Assembly (NCBI RefSeq): GCF_002706795.1
Contig: NZ_CP017705.1
Location: 1,553,501-1,617,500 of the forward strand
Direction: 5' to 3'
Origin: Brevibacillus laterosporus DSM 25
GTDB lineage: Bacteria; Bacillota; Bacilli; Brevibacillales; Brevibacillaceae
Length of the DNA: 64,000 nucleotides
Under the pieces are notes generated by a model. That model was not told the origin of the DNA. It ran no database searches and saw nothing but the letters and a program-made list of their open reading frames with translations. Shown here in pieces: positions 26,394-35,356 of the stretch. The position numbers and the translations under genes are program-made. Each line of letters opens with the position of its first letter. Within the stretch, counting starts at the first letter, position 1.

Positions 26394-27611
26394 TTATTCG
26401 GTAACAATCTCTTCTGAATTCCGCTTCCAAGGACCATAACAAATGAGTAATAAAGGAATGATTCCAAGTAAGGTAGAAATCCCAAAGAATGTATACGTTT
26501 GTAAAATACCGTAGTATTCCATGACCCAGCCTGCTGTGTAATTAGCAAACATAGAGCCTAATCCCACTCCAAAGGAAGTAAATACTGCCAGAGCTGTTAC
26601 CTGCAAGGAAAGAGGTGTATTCTCACGTACATATTGGGCAGCCGTGGCTAAGAATAGACCGACAGATAATCCTTGTAGGAAAAATAGGCTTAGGATGATT
26701 GTCGTACTTGGAGCTGATCCGTAAAAAAACCACCTGGCACCTGAGACAATACAAGCAAATAAGAGAGTTTGCTCCAAGCCAATTTTTTTGATAAGACGTG
26801 ATGCTAGTTTCATACAAGGCACTTCACTACCTGCAAACAGTAAGAAAGCAAGACCTAATGTGGCGATCTCTCCACCGATATGCTGATAGTATAGATTAAA
26901 CCAGGTGTTATGAGCATTCATCGAACCGAATACGAAAAATGTACAAAGGAGAAAGAGTATAAAGCGTGGGATTTTAAAAAGTGTCCCGGCTTTTTTAAAG
27001 CTATTACGTGGAAGCTCCCTGCGCTCAATTCGCTCATCTGGAATTCTGATCAAAAAGAGTACAGCGAGAAAATAAGCAAGCCCTGTGCTGTAAAAAATAG
27101 CGGATGGACCCCACTGTTGAACAGCCAAGGCAGTAAGAAAGGCAGCAATAGCAAATCCAATGGCCCCCCATAATCGAATACTGCCAAAATGCATGGATCG
27201 CTTGCTTACATAGCTAAGTGTTAAGCTATCTGAAATCGGGATAGCCGCACATTGAAAAATAGACCAGAACGCAATCGTAAAAAACACCCATGCGTAAGTA
27301 TTAATGAAGGTAAACAAAAATGAGATACAGGCTGCAGCGATCAGAGCTAGTATTAACGCCTTTTTTCGAATTTGAAACTTATCACAAATCATCCCCCAAA
27401 CTGGCTGTAGCAGTAAAGATACCACAGGAGTAATCGAACTGAGAGTACCAATTTCAATCCCCGTTAAATGAATGGATTTAAAGTACTCTGTTAATAGAGG
27501 CGAGTAAGCGCCCATAGCGTAATACAAAAAGATATAAAGTCCACCTAGGGCTACGTAAGCATTTGAAGCACTTTCGTTTGTAAAAGTATGTTGGCTATTT
27601 TTGCTGTTCAT
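26394..27611 (-). CDS. MFS transporter (LacY/HcaT-like branch)
   Basis: The protein is 405 residues, about 12 predicted transmembrane helices, with typical MFS loop text QPVWGMICDKFQIRKKAL between TM2 and TM3 and a longer central loop (RIPDERIERRELPRNSFKKA). The pattern (SIRLWGAIGFAIAA in TM5, EVPCM in the second half) matches the MFS_1-like group that includes 3-phenylpropionate and nucleoside:H+ symporters. Substrate is not predictable. The start is ATG 27611 after GAGGAGAAAACTGC; eight more codons are open upstream. Transcribed alone between two terminators. Confidence 0.85.
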   Translation of the reverse strand: MNSKNSQHTFTNESASNAYVALGGLYIFLYYAMGAYSPLLTEYFKSIHLTGIEIGTLSSITPVVSLLLQPVWGMICDKFQIRKKALILALIAAACISFLFTFINTYAWVFFTIAFWSIFQCAAIPISDSLTLSYVSKRSMHFGSIRLWGAIGFAIAAFLTALAVQQWGPSAIFYSTGLAYFLAVLFLIRIPDERIERRELPRNSFKKAGTLFKIPRFILFLLCTFFVFGSMNAHNTWFNLYYQHIGGEIATLGLAFLLFAGSEVPCMKLASRLIKKIGLEQTLLFACIVSGARWFFYGSAPSTTIILSLFFLQGLSVGLFLATAAQYVRENTPLSLQVTALAVFTSFGVGLGSMFANYTAGWVMEYYGILQTYTFFGISTLLGIIPLLLICYGPWKRNSEEIVTE

Positions 27612-27641
27612 GCAGTTTTCTCCTCTACTTTCCACATAAAG

Positions 27642-27677
27642 AACAGCTTCAATCGGAATTACCGAAGAAGCTGTTTT
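27642..27677. terminator. Terminator between ispH and MFS gene
   Basis: AACAGCTTC and GAAGCTGTT arms with an inner AATCGG/CCGA pairing and T-rich flanks lie just beyond the ispH stop. Confidence 0.75.
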
Positions 27678-27707
27678 CGTATCAGGTTGCTACTTTTACA
27701 CTTTTGT

Positions 27708-28646
27708 CTATTCTTTTACAGTAGGTAATAGTTTATCAAAATTTACCGTCCGTATTTTTTCCCAGGTTGTAGGGTCATTCTCATCAAACTGTTCGAGAAA
27801 AGCGATGACTTCTCTTGTTAATGGCGTAGGGGTAGATGCACCCGCAGTAACAGATACACTTTTTTTACCCTTTAGCCACTCAATATTAAGCTCAGACAGA
27901 TCAGAAATGCGATAACTAGGAATACCAGCAATCTCCTCAGAAACCTGTGCTAAGCGATTCGAGTTATTACTTCGAGGATCTCCCACTACTATGGTTACAT
28001 CTGCTTTTCCAGCATGTTTTGCTACTGCTTCCTGCCTAACCTGTGTAGCCATACATATTTCATTGTGAACCTCAACGGAAGGATATTTTTCCACAATGGC
28101 CTCCATAATATGCCTTACATCCCACTGGCTCATCGTTGTCTGATTTGTTACCACCAATTTGTCGGTCGTAACGTGTACGTTTTGCAAATCTTCCAGCGTT
28201 TGAATCAAGTGAACACGATCAGGTGCTATCCCGATCGCTCCCTCTGGTTCAGGATGTCCCTTTTTACCAATATAGAGAATATGGTAGCCTTCCTCCACCT
28301 TTTCCTTAATGAGATCATGTGTTTTCGTTACATCAGGACAAGTAGCATCCACAACCGTCAGACCTTTTTCTTTCGCTTTTTTACGGACTTCTGGCGATAC
28401 CCCATGAGCAGTGAATATAACGGTTCCATGATCAATTTTATCTAAAAGCGCTAGACGATCTTCTCCATCCAACGTGATAACTCCTTCACGTTCAAAAGCA
28501 TCTGTCACATGCGCATTATGCACGATCATTCCCAAAATGTAGATAGGGCGCGGCACATTTTGATTTTTTGCCGTTTTAATAGCCAGTACCATGGCATCCA
28601 CTACGCCATAGCAATAACCACGGGGAGCAATTTTTACAACTTCCAT
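27708..28646 (-). CDS. ispH: 4-hydroxy-3-methylbut-2-enyl diphosphate reductase
   Basis: Final enzyme of the MEP isoprenoid route, reducing HMBPP to IPP and DMAPP with a [4Fe-4S] cluster. The protein is 312 residues. The three cluster cysteines are Cys12 (APRGYCYGV), Cys103 (DATCPDV) and Cys198 ([11 protein letters not shown]); HGVSPEV and the conserved TNQTTMS and SVTAGASTP are present. AGGAGGG lies upstream of the ATG with somewhat long spacing. It is 38 bp from panE and may share its transcript. Confidence 0.96.
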   Translation of the reverse strand: MEVVKIAPRGYCYGVVDAMVLAIKTAKNQNVPRPIYILGMIVHNAHVTDAFEREGVITLDGEDRLALLDKIDHGTVIFTAHGVSPEVRKKAKEKGLTVVDATCPDVTKTHDLIKEKVEEGYHILYIGKKGHPEPEGAIGIAPDRVHLIQTLEDLQNVHVTTDKLVVTNQTTMSQWDVRHIMEAIVEKYPSVEVHNEICMATQVRQEAVAKHAGKADVTIVVGDPRSNNSNRLAQVSEEIAGIPSYRISDLSELNIEWLKGKKSVSVTAGASTPTPLTREVIAFLEQFDENDPTTWEKIRTVNFDKLLPTVKE

Positions 28647-28684
28647 ATCAGCATAGCCCTCCTTTTCTGCCCCTTATTATAGCA

Positions 28685-29611
28685 TTAGAATGTGCTTTCA
28701 CGCTTTTGTTCATAAATTCTTACGTTATTATAAACAATCCGTAGCATTGGTGTCTCTATTCCCTGCTGTTCGGCAAGGCGCAGCAAGTAACCTTGCAAAT
28801 GCTCTCCTTCAATTGGGAGGCGTTTCTCCATATCCCGTAGCATGGAGGATTTCATTTTGTAGCCCTGTTGCTTAAAAGTCTCCATCACATGATCTACCAT
28901 TTGAGCAGAGATAGGTGCACCAATCGCTATCATAACGCTCACACATTCTTCTGTTAATTGTTTCGTCAGCTCGATTCCAAATGGAGAATCGCGAATTGGT
29001 CCTACTGCTGCGTTCATCAAGGTGGTAATACCTGAAAGCATCGTAATAAACAAATATTTTCGCCAAGCCTCCTGCTGTATGTTATTGGACAGTTCGAAGC
29101 TCGCATTTGCTACTTTTACATACTCATATAAACACTCTACTCGCTCTGACGTACCACCATTCCATTCCCCAAAAGCTAGCCGATGAGCCTTACTGGTTTG
29201 TATGATATCTCCGTCAACACTAAGCGTCGTTTCTATAAAGCACAATCCACCCAAAACCTTATCTGCTCCAAAACGCTCCTGTAGTGGTTGCATATGAGCA
29301 ATTCCATTTAAAAGCGGTATGATCATTGTATCCTCGCCCACATATGGAGCGATATCATTGATTACATCATCCAGTTGGTATGCTTTTGGAGATAACATAA
29401 TGACATCAAAAGGGGTCGCTTCTTCTCCAGCTAGTAATAAGGCGGGGTGAACTGTGGAATCGCCATTAACACTTTGAATAACTAAACCTCGCTCCTCCAA
29501 CTGTGCCTTACGCTTTTGGCGTACAAGAAAAGTAACATCTCTGCCACCCTCTATCAAACGACAACCAAAATATCCACCAATTGCTCCCGCACCTACCATT
29601 AGTATCCGCAT
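28685..29611 (-). CDS. panE: 2-dehydropantoate 2-reductase (ApbA/PanE)
   Basis: NADPH-dependent reduction of ketopantoate to pantoate, for coenzyme A synthesis. The protein is 308 residues with N-terminal GAGAIGGYFG (residues 7-16), the NGIAHMQPL segment, and EAWRKYLFITMLSGITTLMN with the catalytic Lys typical of the C-terminal helical domain. The ribosome site (GGGGTTGGTG) is only moderate. ApbA family members sometimes reduce other 2-keto acids, so ketopantoate is the probable but not certain substrate. Confidence 0.88.
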   Translation of the reverse strand: MRILMVGAGAIGGYFGCRLIEGGRDVTFLVRQKRKAQLEERGLVIQSVNGDSTVHPALLLAGEEATPFDVIMLSPKAYQLDDVINDIAPYVGEDTMIIPLLNGIAHMQPLQERFGADKVLGGLCFIETTLSVDGDIIQTSKAHRLAFGEWNGGTSERVECLYEYVKVANASFELSNNIQQEAWRKYLFITMLSGITTLMNAAVGPIRDSPFGIELTKQLTEECVSVMIAIGAPISAQMVDHVMETFKQQGYKMKSSMLRDMEKRLPIEGEHLQGYLLRLAEQQGIETPMLRIVYNNVRIYEQKRESTF

Positions 29612-29727
29612 TACACCAACCCCCTATAATCATTTGTCCTATTGTAGCTTCTCACATATATTGTAGCTGGTTTTTGGGAAATCCCAAGTAGAATTTTTGA
29701 AACAATGTGTAGAAAAATCGGCTATAC

Positions 29728-29762
29728 AAAAGGAGTCTTTCAAAACGAAAGAGCTCCTTTTT
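29728..29762. terminator. Terminator after pyrD
   Basis: AAAAGGAGTCTTTC and GAAAGAGCTCCTTTTT pair around AAAAC, directly beyond the pyrD stop, with T-runs on both strands. Confidence 0.82.
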
Positions 29763-29777
29763 AGCTGTATTGCACAT

Positions 29778-30866
29778 TTATTTATGATCAATCCCAATAA
29801 TTTCACTAATATGGGTAAATCCATCTCGCTTCATTAGCTGAACCAAACGTTTGTTGATCTCTGTGACAGCACCCGGTCCCACATAGATCATACTCGTATA
29901 AATCTGAATCATAGACGCTCCTGCTCTCATCATGCGGTACGCATCATCACCAGTGAAGATACCACCTACCCCAATAATGGGCATTTTGTCGCCTACTGCT
30001 TTATAAATATCACGAACGCATTCGGTTGAACGTGGCAATAGCATTGGACCACTCAGTCCCCCTGCTTCTTTTGCCAGCGTAGGATCGGACACACCTTCTC
30101 GAGACAGAGTAGTGTTGGTAGCAATCAATCCATCCATTTTCTCTTCTAGAGCAACATAAACAACATCGCTCATATGCTCATCCGACATGTCTGGGGCTAC
30201 TTTTAATAGGATTGGTTTACGCTTCGCACCGTATTTCTCTAGCTGATCCGCTTTTTGGCGGATTGTCCGCAAAAGATGACGTAAACTATCTACTTCCTGC
30301 AAGTCACGTAAGTTAGGAGTGTTAGGTGAGCTTACATTAATCGCAAAGTAATGCCCATAGGGATATAAAGCTTCGAGGCATTTTTCATAGTCACTTGCTG
30401 CTTGATCATTAGGAGTTAGTTTATTTTTCCCAATGTTTACCCCAACTGGCATGCAAGCATCTTGATAATGACTTAATGATTTCGCTGCTGCTTGTACACC
30501 GTGGTTATTAAAACCCATACGGTTGATGATCGCATCATCTTCCTTTAAACGAAAACAACGCGGCTTGTCATTACCTGGTTGGGCTAGTGGGGTTAACGTA
30601 CCTACTTCGACATGGCCGAATCCAATTGATCCGAGTGGAACATAAACCTCAGCATTTTTATCGAACCCAGCTGCCAGTCCCACTGGATTAGGGAATACGA
30701 TATCCCATACTTTATTGACGAGCATTGGATGTTCATAACCATACATCATATTTAATACCCTTTTGCCTAAAGGAATGCTGTTGGCCATTCGTAGTCCATT
30801 AATCGCATTCTCGTGTGCCGATTCAGGATCCATTTTAAATATAAACTTTTTTAGGTGCTTATACAT
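29778..30866 (-). CDS. pyrD: Dihydroorotate dehydrogenase, class 2 (quinone-linked)
   Basis: Oxidises dihydroorotate to orotate for pyrimidine synthesis. The protein is 362 residues, longer than class-1 enzymes, with an N-terminal amphipathic helix (MYKHLKKFIFKMDPESAHE) for membrane and quinone contact, then NPVGLAAGFDKNAE, FNNHG, NVSSPNTPNLR with the class-2 catalytic Ser, and GLIATNTTLSR. It stands alone, not in a pyr operon. The start is ATG 30866; a GTG nine bases upstream (30875) is an alternative because AGGAG spacing suits neither perfectly. Many Bacillales carry a class-1B enzyme inside the pyr operon, so class 2 here is worth noting. Confidence 0.92.
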   Translation of the reverse strand: MYKHLKKFIFKMDPESAHENAINGLRMANSIPLGKRVLNMMYGYEHPMLVNKVWDIVFPNPVGLAAGFDKNAEVYVPLGSIGFGHVEVGTLTPLAQPGNDKPRCFRLKEDDAIINRMGFNNHGVQAAAKSLSHYQDACMPVGVNIGKNKLTPNDQAASDYEKCLEALYPYGHYFAINVSSPNTPNLRDLQEVDSLRHLLRTIRQKADQLEKYGAKRKPILLKVAPDMSDEHMSDVVYVALEEKMDGLIATNTTLSREGVSDPTLAKEAGGLSGPMLLPRSTECVRDIYKAVGDKMPIIGVGGIFTGDDAYRMMRAGASMIQIYTSMIYVGPGAVTEINKRLVQLMKRDGFTHISEIIGIDHK

Positions 30867-30955
30867 TGTTGCCACTTCACTCCTAACACATATTCTGTTC
30901 TCGATATAAGAGCATACCATAAACCTTTGGCATTGGATATAAAGTCAAAAAAAGA

Positions 30956-30998
30956 AAAAGTGCCATACCTTTTTTAACAAAAAGTATGTCACTTTTTC
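30956..30998. terminator. Terminator after ald
   Basis: AAAAAGTG...ATAC and GTAT...CACTTTTT arms form a long A/T-rich hairpin with a T-run, 31 bp beyond the ald stop. Confidence 0.78.
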
Positions 30999-31028
30999 AA
31001 ATGAATTATTTTTATAATCTGGAACTTA

Positions 31029-32156
31029 TTATTTACTTGCTACTAGTAAAGCATCTTCCAAAGTAACAAATGGCAGATTGTGTGTATCCGCAACTGCTTT
31101 ATAGGTTACTTGACCATTAATAACGTTAACACCTTTTCCTAGAGCATGATTGCTACGGATTGCTTCTACATATCCTTTATTAGCAATTTGAACAGCATAA
31201 GGAACTGTGACATTTGTTAGAGCAAGTGTAGACGTACGAGCTACTGCTCCTGGCATATTTGCTACTGAGTAATGGATAACACCGTGTTTTTCATATGTTG
31301 GATTATCATGTGTAGTGATACGATCAATCGTTTCAATAGAACCACCTTGATCAATAGCAACGTCAACGATCACAGAACCTGGAGCCATCGTTTTTACCAT
31401 TTCTTCTGTTACCAGACGTGGAGCACGCGCACCTGGAATTAGTACTGCTCCTACTAACAAGTCCGCTTTTTTTACAGCGTTAGCAATGTTAAAGCTGTTA
31501 GAAATCAATGTATGAACACGTCCACCAAATAGGTCATCTAATTGACGAAGACGATCAGCACTAATGTCTAAAATAGTAACATTTGCACCTAGGCCTACTG
31601 CCATTTTCGCAGCGTTGGTACCTACGATACCACCACCAACGATAACAACCTCACCTTTTGGAACACCTGGAACACTTCCTAGTAGTACGCCTTTACCACC
31701 ATATGGTTTTTCTAGGAATTGAGCTCCGATTTGAACAGACATGCGTCCTGCCACTTCACTCATTGGCATTAACAGAGGAAGAGAGCCATTTGGCATTTGG
31801 ATGGTTTCATAAGCGATTGCAATCACTTTTTTATCAACCAATGCCTTGGTCAATTCTGGTTCTGGTGCCAGGTGCAAGTAAGTAAATAGAATTTGTCCTT
31901 CACGGAAATAGTTATATTCAGAAGCAAGTGGTTCTTTTACTTTCATCACCATATCAGCCGCCCATGCATCTGCTGCTGTTGGCACGATAGTAGCTCCCAC
32001 TGCTTGATATTCAGTATCAATAAATCCACTGCCTAGTCCTGCATTTGTTTCAACTAACACTTGATGACCGCTTTGTACCAATGCTGTCACTCCAGCAGGC
32101 GTGATCGCTACACGGTTCTCGTTGTTCTTAATTTCTTTAGGAATCCCGATAATCAT
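31029..32156 (-). CDS. ald: Alanine dehydrogenase
   Basis: NAD-dependent interconversion of L-alanine with pyruvate and ammonia; in spore formers important for alanine use and sporulation. The protein is 375 residues: [20 protein letters not shown] at the N-terminus, MKVKEP with the substrate Lys, [10 protein letters not shown] with catalytic His, and a dinucleotide motif [18 protein letters not shown]. The start is ATG 32156 after GGGGAGGATTTAATA; 23 more codons are open upstream but lie in the promoter region. A PucR-type regulator gene is directly upstream in the same direction with a palindrome between them. Confidence 0.96.
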   Translation of the reverse strand: MIIGIPKEIKNNENRVAITPAGVTALVQSGHQVLVETNAGLGSGFIDTEYQAVGATIVPTAADAWAADMVMKVKEPLASEYNYFREGQILFTYLHLAPEPELTKALVDKKVIAIAYETIQMPNGSLPLLMPMSEVAGRMSVQIGAQFLEKPYGGKGVLLGSVPGVPKGEVVIVGGGIVGTNAAKMAVGLGANVTILDISADRLRQLDDLFGGRVHTLISNSFNIANAVKKADLLVGAVLIPGARAPRLVTEEMVKTMAPGSVIVDVAIDQGGSIETIDRITTHDNPTYEKHGVIHYSVANMPGAVARTSTLALTNVTVPYAVQIANKGYVEAIRSNHALGKGVNVINGQVTYKAVADTHNLPFVTLEDALLVASK

Positions 32157-32283
32157 TATTAAATCCTCCCCTTGATAGCCCCTGCTCAGTTCTCTTTCAC
32201 TTACAATTTCTTCTTCACTTCTCAATAATACAGCGTTTTCATAAAGGGAGCATTAGAGATTCCTTTGAGAGAAAAAGCGTTCG

Positions 32284-32301
32284 TTTGTGAATTTTCACAA
32301 A
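32284..32301. promoter_or_regulatory. Palindrome in ald upstream region, candidate PucR/AdeR site
   Basis: TTTGTGAATTTTCACAAA is an exact 8+2+8 inverted repeat 13 bp past the regulator stop and about 130 bp upstream of ald. Position and symmetry suit an activator site for ald. Confidence 0.5.
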
Positions 32302-32313
32302 TGTGCAAAAGAG

Positions 32314-33543
32314 TTATTCCAGCTTCATTACCTTTAAGTCAATATAGAGCGAATACCGCTGGTTAGGGTCATCTAAATCAATCTGCATAATTTCCTCAAT
32401 TCGTTTTAATCGATAGCTGAGCGTATTAATATGAATATGCAGATGAGCCGCTGTTCGGTTAACCTTTCCGACATGATCGAGAAAGACTTCCAATGTTTCG
32501 GTCAAATTGGTTTGATTTTCTTGATCATAATAAAGTAGTTTAGCTAACTGATCATTTTTGTAGGCCTGTTCTTTATTCCAGATTTTCATCTGTGGTAAGA
32601 AACGGTAGATCCCTAATTGTTGAAATCTCAATATCCGCTCTGTTTCATGAGGGAACAGTCGTTTTATAGCATTCATCTGCAAAGCCTCTTGATAGCTTTG
32701 GCGTCCTTCAATTAGTGAACAAACAGGACGGCCGCAACCAATATGGACTTTTCCTTTTCCAAACTTGTCTGTGAGCTTGGACATACATTCCTCTAAAAAT
32801 TGTTCGGAATAAACAACTAGAGTATCTTCTGACACAGCTTTCCCCTTAGGATGCTGCATGAGCAAAATCAGTTGGGGACCATCTGTTAGATTGTAAATTT
32901 TATCTCGCATCAATAGGGGATATAGCAATTGATGTATCTGTTCACCCTTGCCTTCCAAAACCTCTATGGTGCAAATAAGCAATGGAGGAACAATTTTCAT
33001 GTGTAGGTTAATCGCCTTCTGCTGTAGCTTCGTCTCCTCACCGTGCCCACCAAGTAAAAGCTCCCACAGAAACTCTTTTTGTCTATCCTGCTCTGCTTTG
33101 CGCTTTCCTTGTCGTTGTAGCAGTCGAGGCACCGCTTCCTTCGCAGCCTGACGAAGAATTTCGTCATCCCAGGAGGTCAAGGGGCGGTTTACCTCTTGTG
33201 CCCAGATATAGCCCAAGATATCATTGCCTCTACGTATGGTGATTGCAACCCGCTTTCCAAGTCCAATCTCTTTCTTTTCAGGAATATGTACGGGGTCCTT
33301 TTGCGAAAAGAGCTGTTGAAAAACGCCATCCTTCCAGAGGCGTGTTAATACTTTTTCTGGCACGCGTCGTCCCATGATCGTAGACCACCGCGCTTGATCA
33401 GTACTATCACCGTGAGAACTATAGGCAATCAGTCGATGATTTAAATCTTCAATGGTAATTGGATTTTGTAATAATTCACCTATAACATCTGCCAATTCAT
33501 CAATATCGCTATGCTGGTACTGGTCAAAAAATTTTTGCTGCAT
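32314..33543 (-). CDS. PucR-family transcriptional regulator, probable ald activator
   Basis: The protein is 409 residues. The C-terminus is the PucR helix-turn-helix (NRTAAHLHIHINTLSYRLKR), in the usual place after a GGDEF-like central domain. The N-terminal half (ELLQNPITIEDLNHRLIAYS) is a sensory domain of the CdaR/PucR group. In B. subtilis the PucR-type protein AdeR (YukF) activates ald and sits beside it; the gene here is directly upstream of ald, so the same role is likely. Start ATG 33543 behind GGGGAATTC. Effector unknown. Confidence 0.85.
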   Translation of the reverse strand: MQQKFFDQYQHSDIDELADVIGELLQNPITIEDLNHRLIAYSSHGDSTDQARWSTIMGRRVPEKVLTRLWKDGVFQQLFSQKDPVHIPEKKEIGLGKRVAITIRRGNDILGYIWAQEVNRPLTSWDDEILRQAAKEAVPRLLQRQGKRKAEQDRQKEFLWELLLGGHGEETKLQQKAINLHMKIVPPLLICTIEVLEGKGEQIHQLLYPLLMRDKIYNLTDGPQLILLMQHPKGKAVSEDTLVVYSEQFLEECMSKLTDKFGKGKVHIGCGRPVCSLIEGRQSYQEALQMNAIKRLFPHETERILRFQQLGIYRFLPQMKIWNKEQAYKNDQLAKLLYYDQENQTNLTETLEVFLDHVGKVNRTAAHLHIHINTLSYRLKRIEEIMQIDLDDPNQRYSLYIDLKVMKLE

Positions 33544-33669
33544 ACATGAATTCCCCGCTTTTTTAGTTACCTACATGGATCCGTTATCATTCTTTTGTCT
33601 CTTCATTATAACGAATGGGCATAGGGGGAAAAAGCGATTTTTCAAACGAATTGTTTCCATTATTTGCTT

Positions 33670-34929
33670 TTACATCTGTTGCTCAACAACTCGCTTATTT
33701 GCAAAATTCTTTTGAAAGATATAGTAGTAAAAAATGGCCGCTAGAAGCATACATGTGCCGTGTATGAAGAACAAGAAGCTTACACCTATATAGACGGGGA
33801 AAGTAACAGCGATAATTCCCAACGTAATAGAATGTGACAGCATCATCATAGGCGTAAGACACCCGTATACTCTTCCAATTATTTTGGGGTCAACGAGGCT
33901 TGGCAACCAACCACCAAAACCTATATTTAATAAGGGAAAAGCCAGAGAAATGAAAAAATCAAGGAGAATAAAAATGGAAACGTTGTTCGTAAGACCTGAG
34001 AAAACAACCGAGATCCCCATAATCATAAGGGAAAGAACTGCTATGTGATATAGTTTCATTTTAGTTGCTAAATAGGACCCGACTACACTTCCAAACAAAG
34101 CACCTACTCCTGACACAATCCCCATCCATAGCAATACTGTCTCATATGACTCTGGAGCAAGTTTGTACTTCAATGCGTAAGTAGGAATGAGTGCATAACC
34201 GGCATTTATAATTCCAAATAGAAAAAAAGCACTTGATATGGCTAATACTAGTTTATTATTCCAAATATATCCAACGCCTTTACTGAAATCTGATATCAAG
34301 GCTCCTATTGATACATCTTTCCACGATTTCTCACCATTTGGCAATCTGATTTCTACTTTGATATGGCATAATTGGATTAGCAATCCAGATACCAGATATG
34401 ATATGGCATCTACCAAGATTGCTCCCTCTATACCAATGTGCCAATAAAGAAAGATACTAATGGAACTGCCTACTAATATAAGAATACTGTTTACCATTTG
34501 ATTTAAACCGGTAGCTACTGGATATTCCTTTTCGGTTAAAATGCCTTGCATGATAGCTCTTTGTGCAGGACTAAAAAAATTAGAGACTGCACTCCTCACA
34601 AATATGATGAAAAAGGAAAGGACGATGGAATCAATGGCAATAGCAAAAAGTAATCCTAGAGAAAGAAAAGCACAAATAAAATCCGCCCAAGAAGCAATCT
34701 TTTTGCGGTCAAAACGATCTGCCACAGCACCGATGAACAAGAAAATGACAAGCATGGGGAGAGAGTACATTAATTCTGTAATGGTGGCAAAGATAGGCTG
34801 TGAAGAAAATCTTGTAAGAATATACAATGTGAATGCGATGAGACCAATTTTATTGCCCATAGAGGAAGTTACATTCGCCAGAAAAAGATATGTATAGTTT
34901 TTATTTTTGAATATTCTTATGATATCCAA
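33670..34929 (-). CDS. MFS transporter, probable exporter of the RiPP locus
   Basis: The protein is 419 residues with about 12 membrane helices, of the drug/peptide-exporter MFS type: GAVADRFDRKKIASWAD in the TM2-TM3 loop, SAVSNFFSPAQRAIMQGILT in TM4, and VSGVGALFGSVVGSYLAT in the second half. The start is TTG 34929, eight bases after AAGGAG. It follows the PqqD-like gene by 151 bp in the same direction, so by position it is the likely exporter of the modified peptide or its immunity function. A general drug-efflux role unrelated to the locus is possible. Confidence 0.82.
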   Translation of the reverse strand: MDIIRIFKNKNYTYLFLANVTSSMGNKIGLIAFTLYILTRFSSQPIFATITELMYSLPMLVIFLFIGAVADRFDRKKIASWADFICAFLSLGLLFAIAIDSIVLSFFIIFVRSAVSNFFSPAQRAIMQGILTEKEYPVATGLNQMVNSILILVGSSISIFLYWHIGIEGAILVDAISYLVSGLLIQLCHIKVEIRLPNGEKSWKDVSIGALISDFSKGVGYIWNNKLVLAISSAFFLFGIINAGYALIPTYALKYKLAPESYETVLLWMGIVSGVGALFGSVVGSYLATKMKLYHIAVLSLMIMGISVVFSGLTNNVSIFILLDFFISLAFPLLNIGFGGWLPSLVDPKIIGRVYGCLTPMMMLSHSITLGIIAVTFPVYIGVSFLFFIHGTCMLLAAIFYYYIFQKNFANKRVVEQQM

Positions 34930-34973
34930 ACCAAAATCTCCTTCTTAACGTACAAATATTTTTAGATGCTACA

Positions 34974-35019
34974 GGGCATGATTGCATGTACTTACTTATT
35001 ATCTTAGATGGTCATGCCC
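34974..35019. repeat. Inverted repeat between PqqD-like and MFS genes
   Basis: GGGCATGA (34974-34981) and TCATGCCC (35012-35019) are perfect complements around a 30-base loop. It could be a partial terminator or a processing hairpin that separates exporter expression from the maturase. Confidence 0.5.
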
Positions 35020-35080
35020 CAAATTGTTTGACGTTGATATCCATCATTTTCGTTGTCATGATAGCAAATAGAAACATTAC

Positions 35081-35356
35081 CTAGGTAGTAAGTAACCTAT
35101 GCCTAACTAATTCATCTAAAAACATCTGTATATCATTTGTAATCATCGTATTTTCTGTATTAACATTAAATTTTCCCGATATCTCTTTTAGCATCTCTTC
35201 TAGCGTAATTGTTTCTTTCGTACAAATATGTGTCCACAGTGTACAGGCTACTTCATCCTCAAACAATATCGTTTGTCCTTCAGGTGTAAGGACAAATATA
35301 CCCTCTACATTTTGATCATAAAAGATATCTTTGTTTACTTGATAGGGAGACATCAT
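35081..35356 (-). CDS. PqqD-like peptide-binding (RRE) protein
   Basis: The protein is 91 residues with a PqqD/RiPP-recognition-element fold: three N-terminal strands (GIFVLTPEGQTILFEDEVA) followed by helices (CTLWTHI, EEMLKEISGKFNV, DIQMFLDELVRHRLL). Such proteins hold the leader peptide and present it to the radical SAM enzyme. Its ATG overlaps the last base of the TAA of the radical SAM gene (TAATG), with AGGAGG upstream, so the two are translationally coupled and probably work as a pair. Confidence 0.85.
   Translation of the reverse strand: MMSPYQVNKDIFYDQNVEGIFVLTPEGQTILFEDEVACTLWTHICTKETITLEEMLKEISGKFNVNTENTMITNDIQMFLDELVRHRLLTT

Noticed and set aside
34998-35065. 15-residue peptide frame between the PqqD-like and MFS genes as a second precursor
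   Set aside because: No ribosome site, no Cys, and it lies within the hairpin region.
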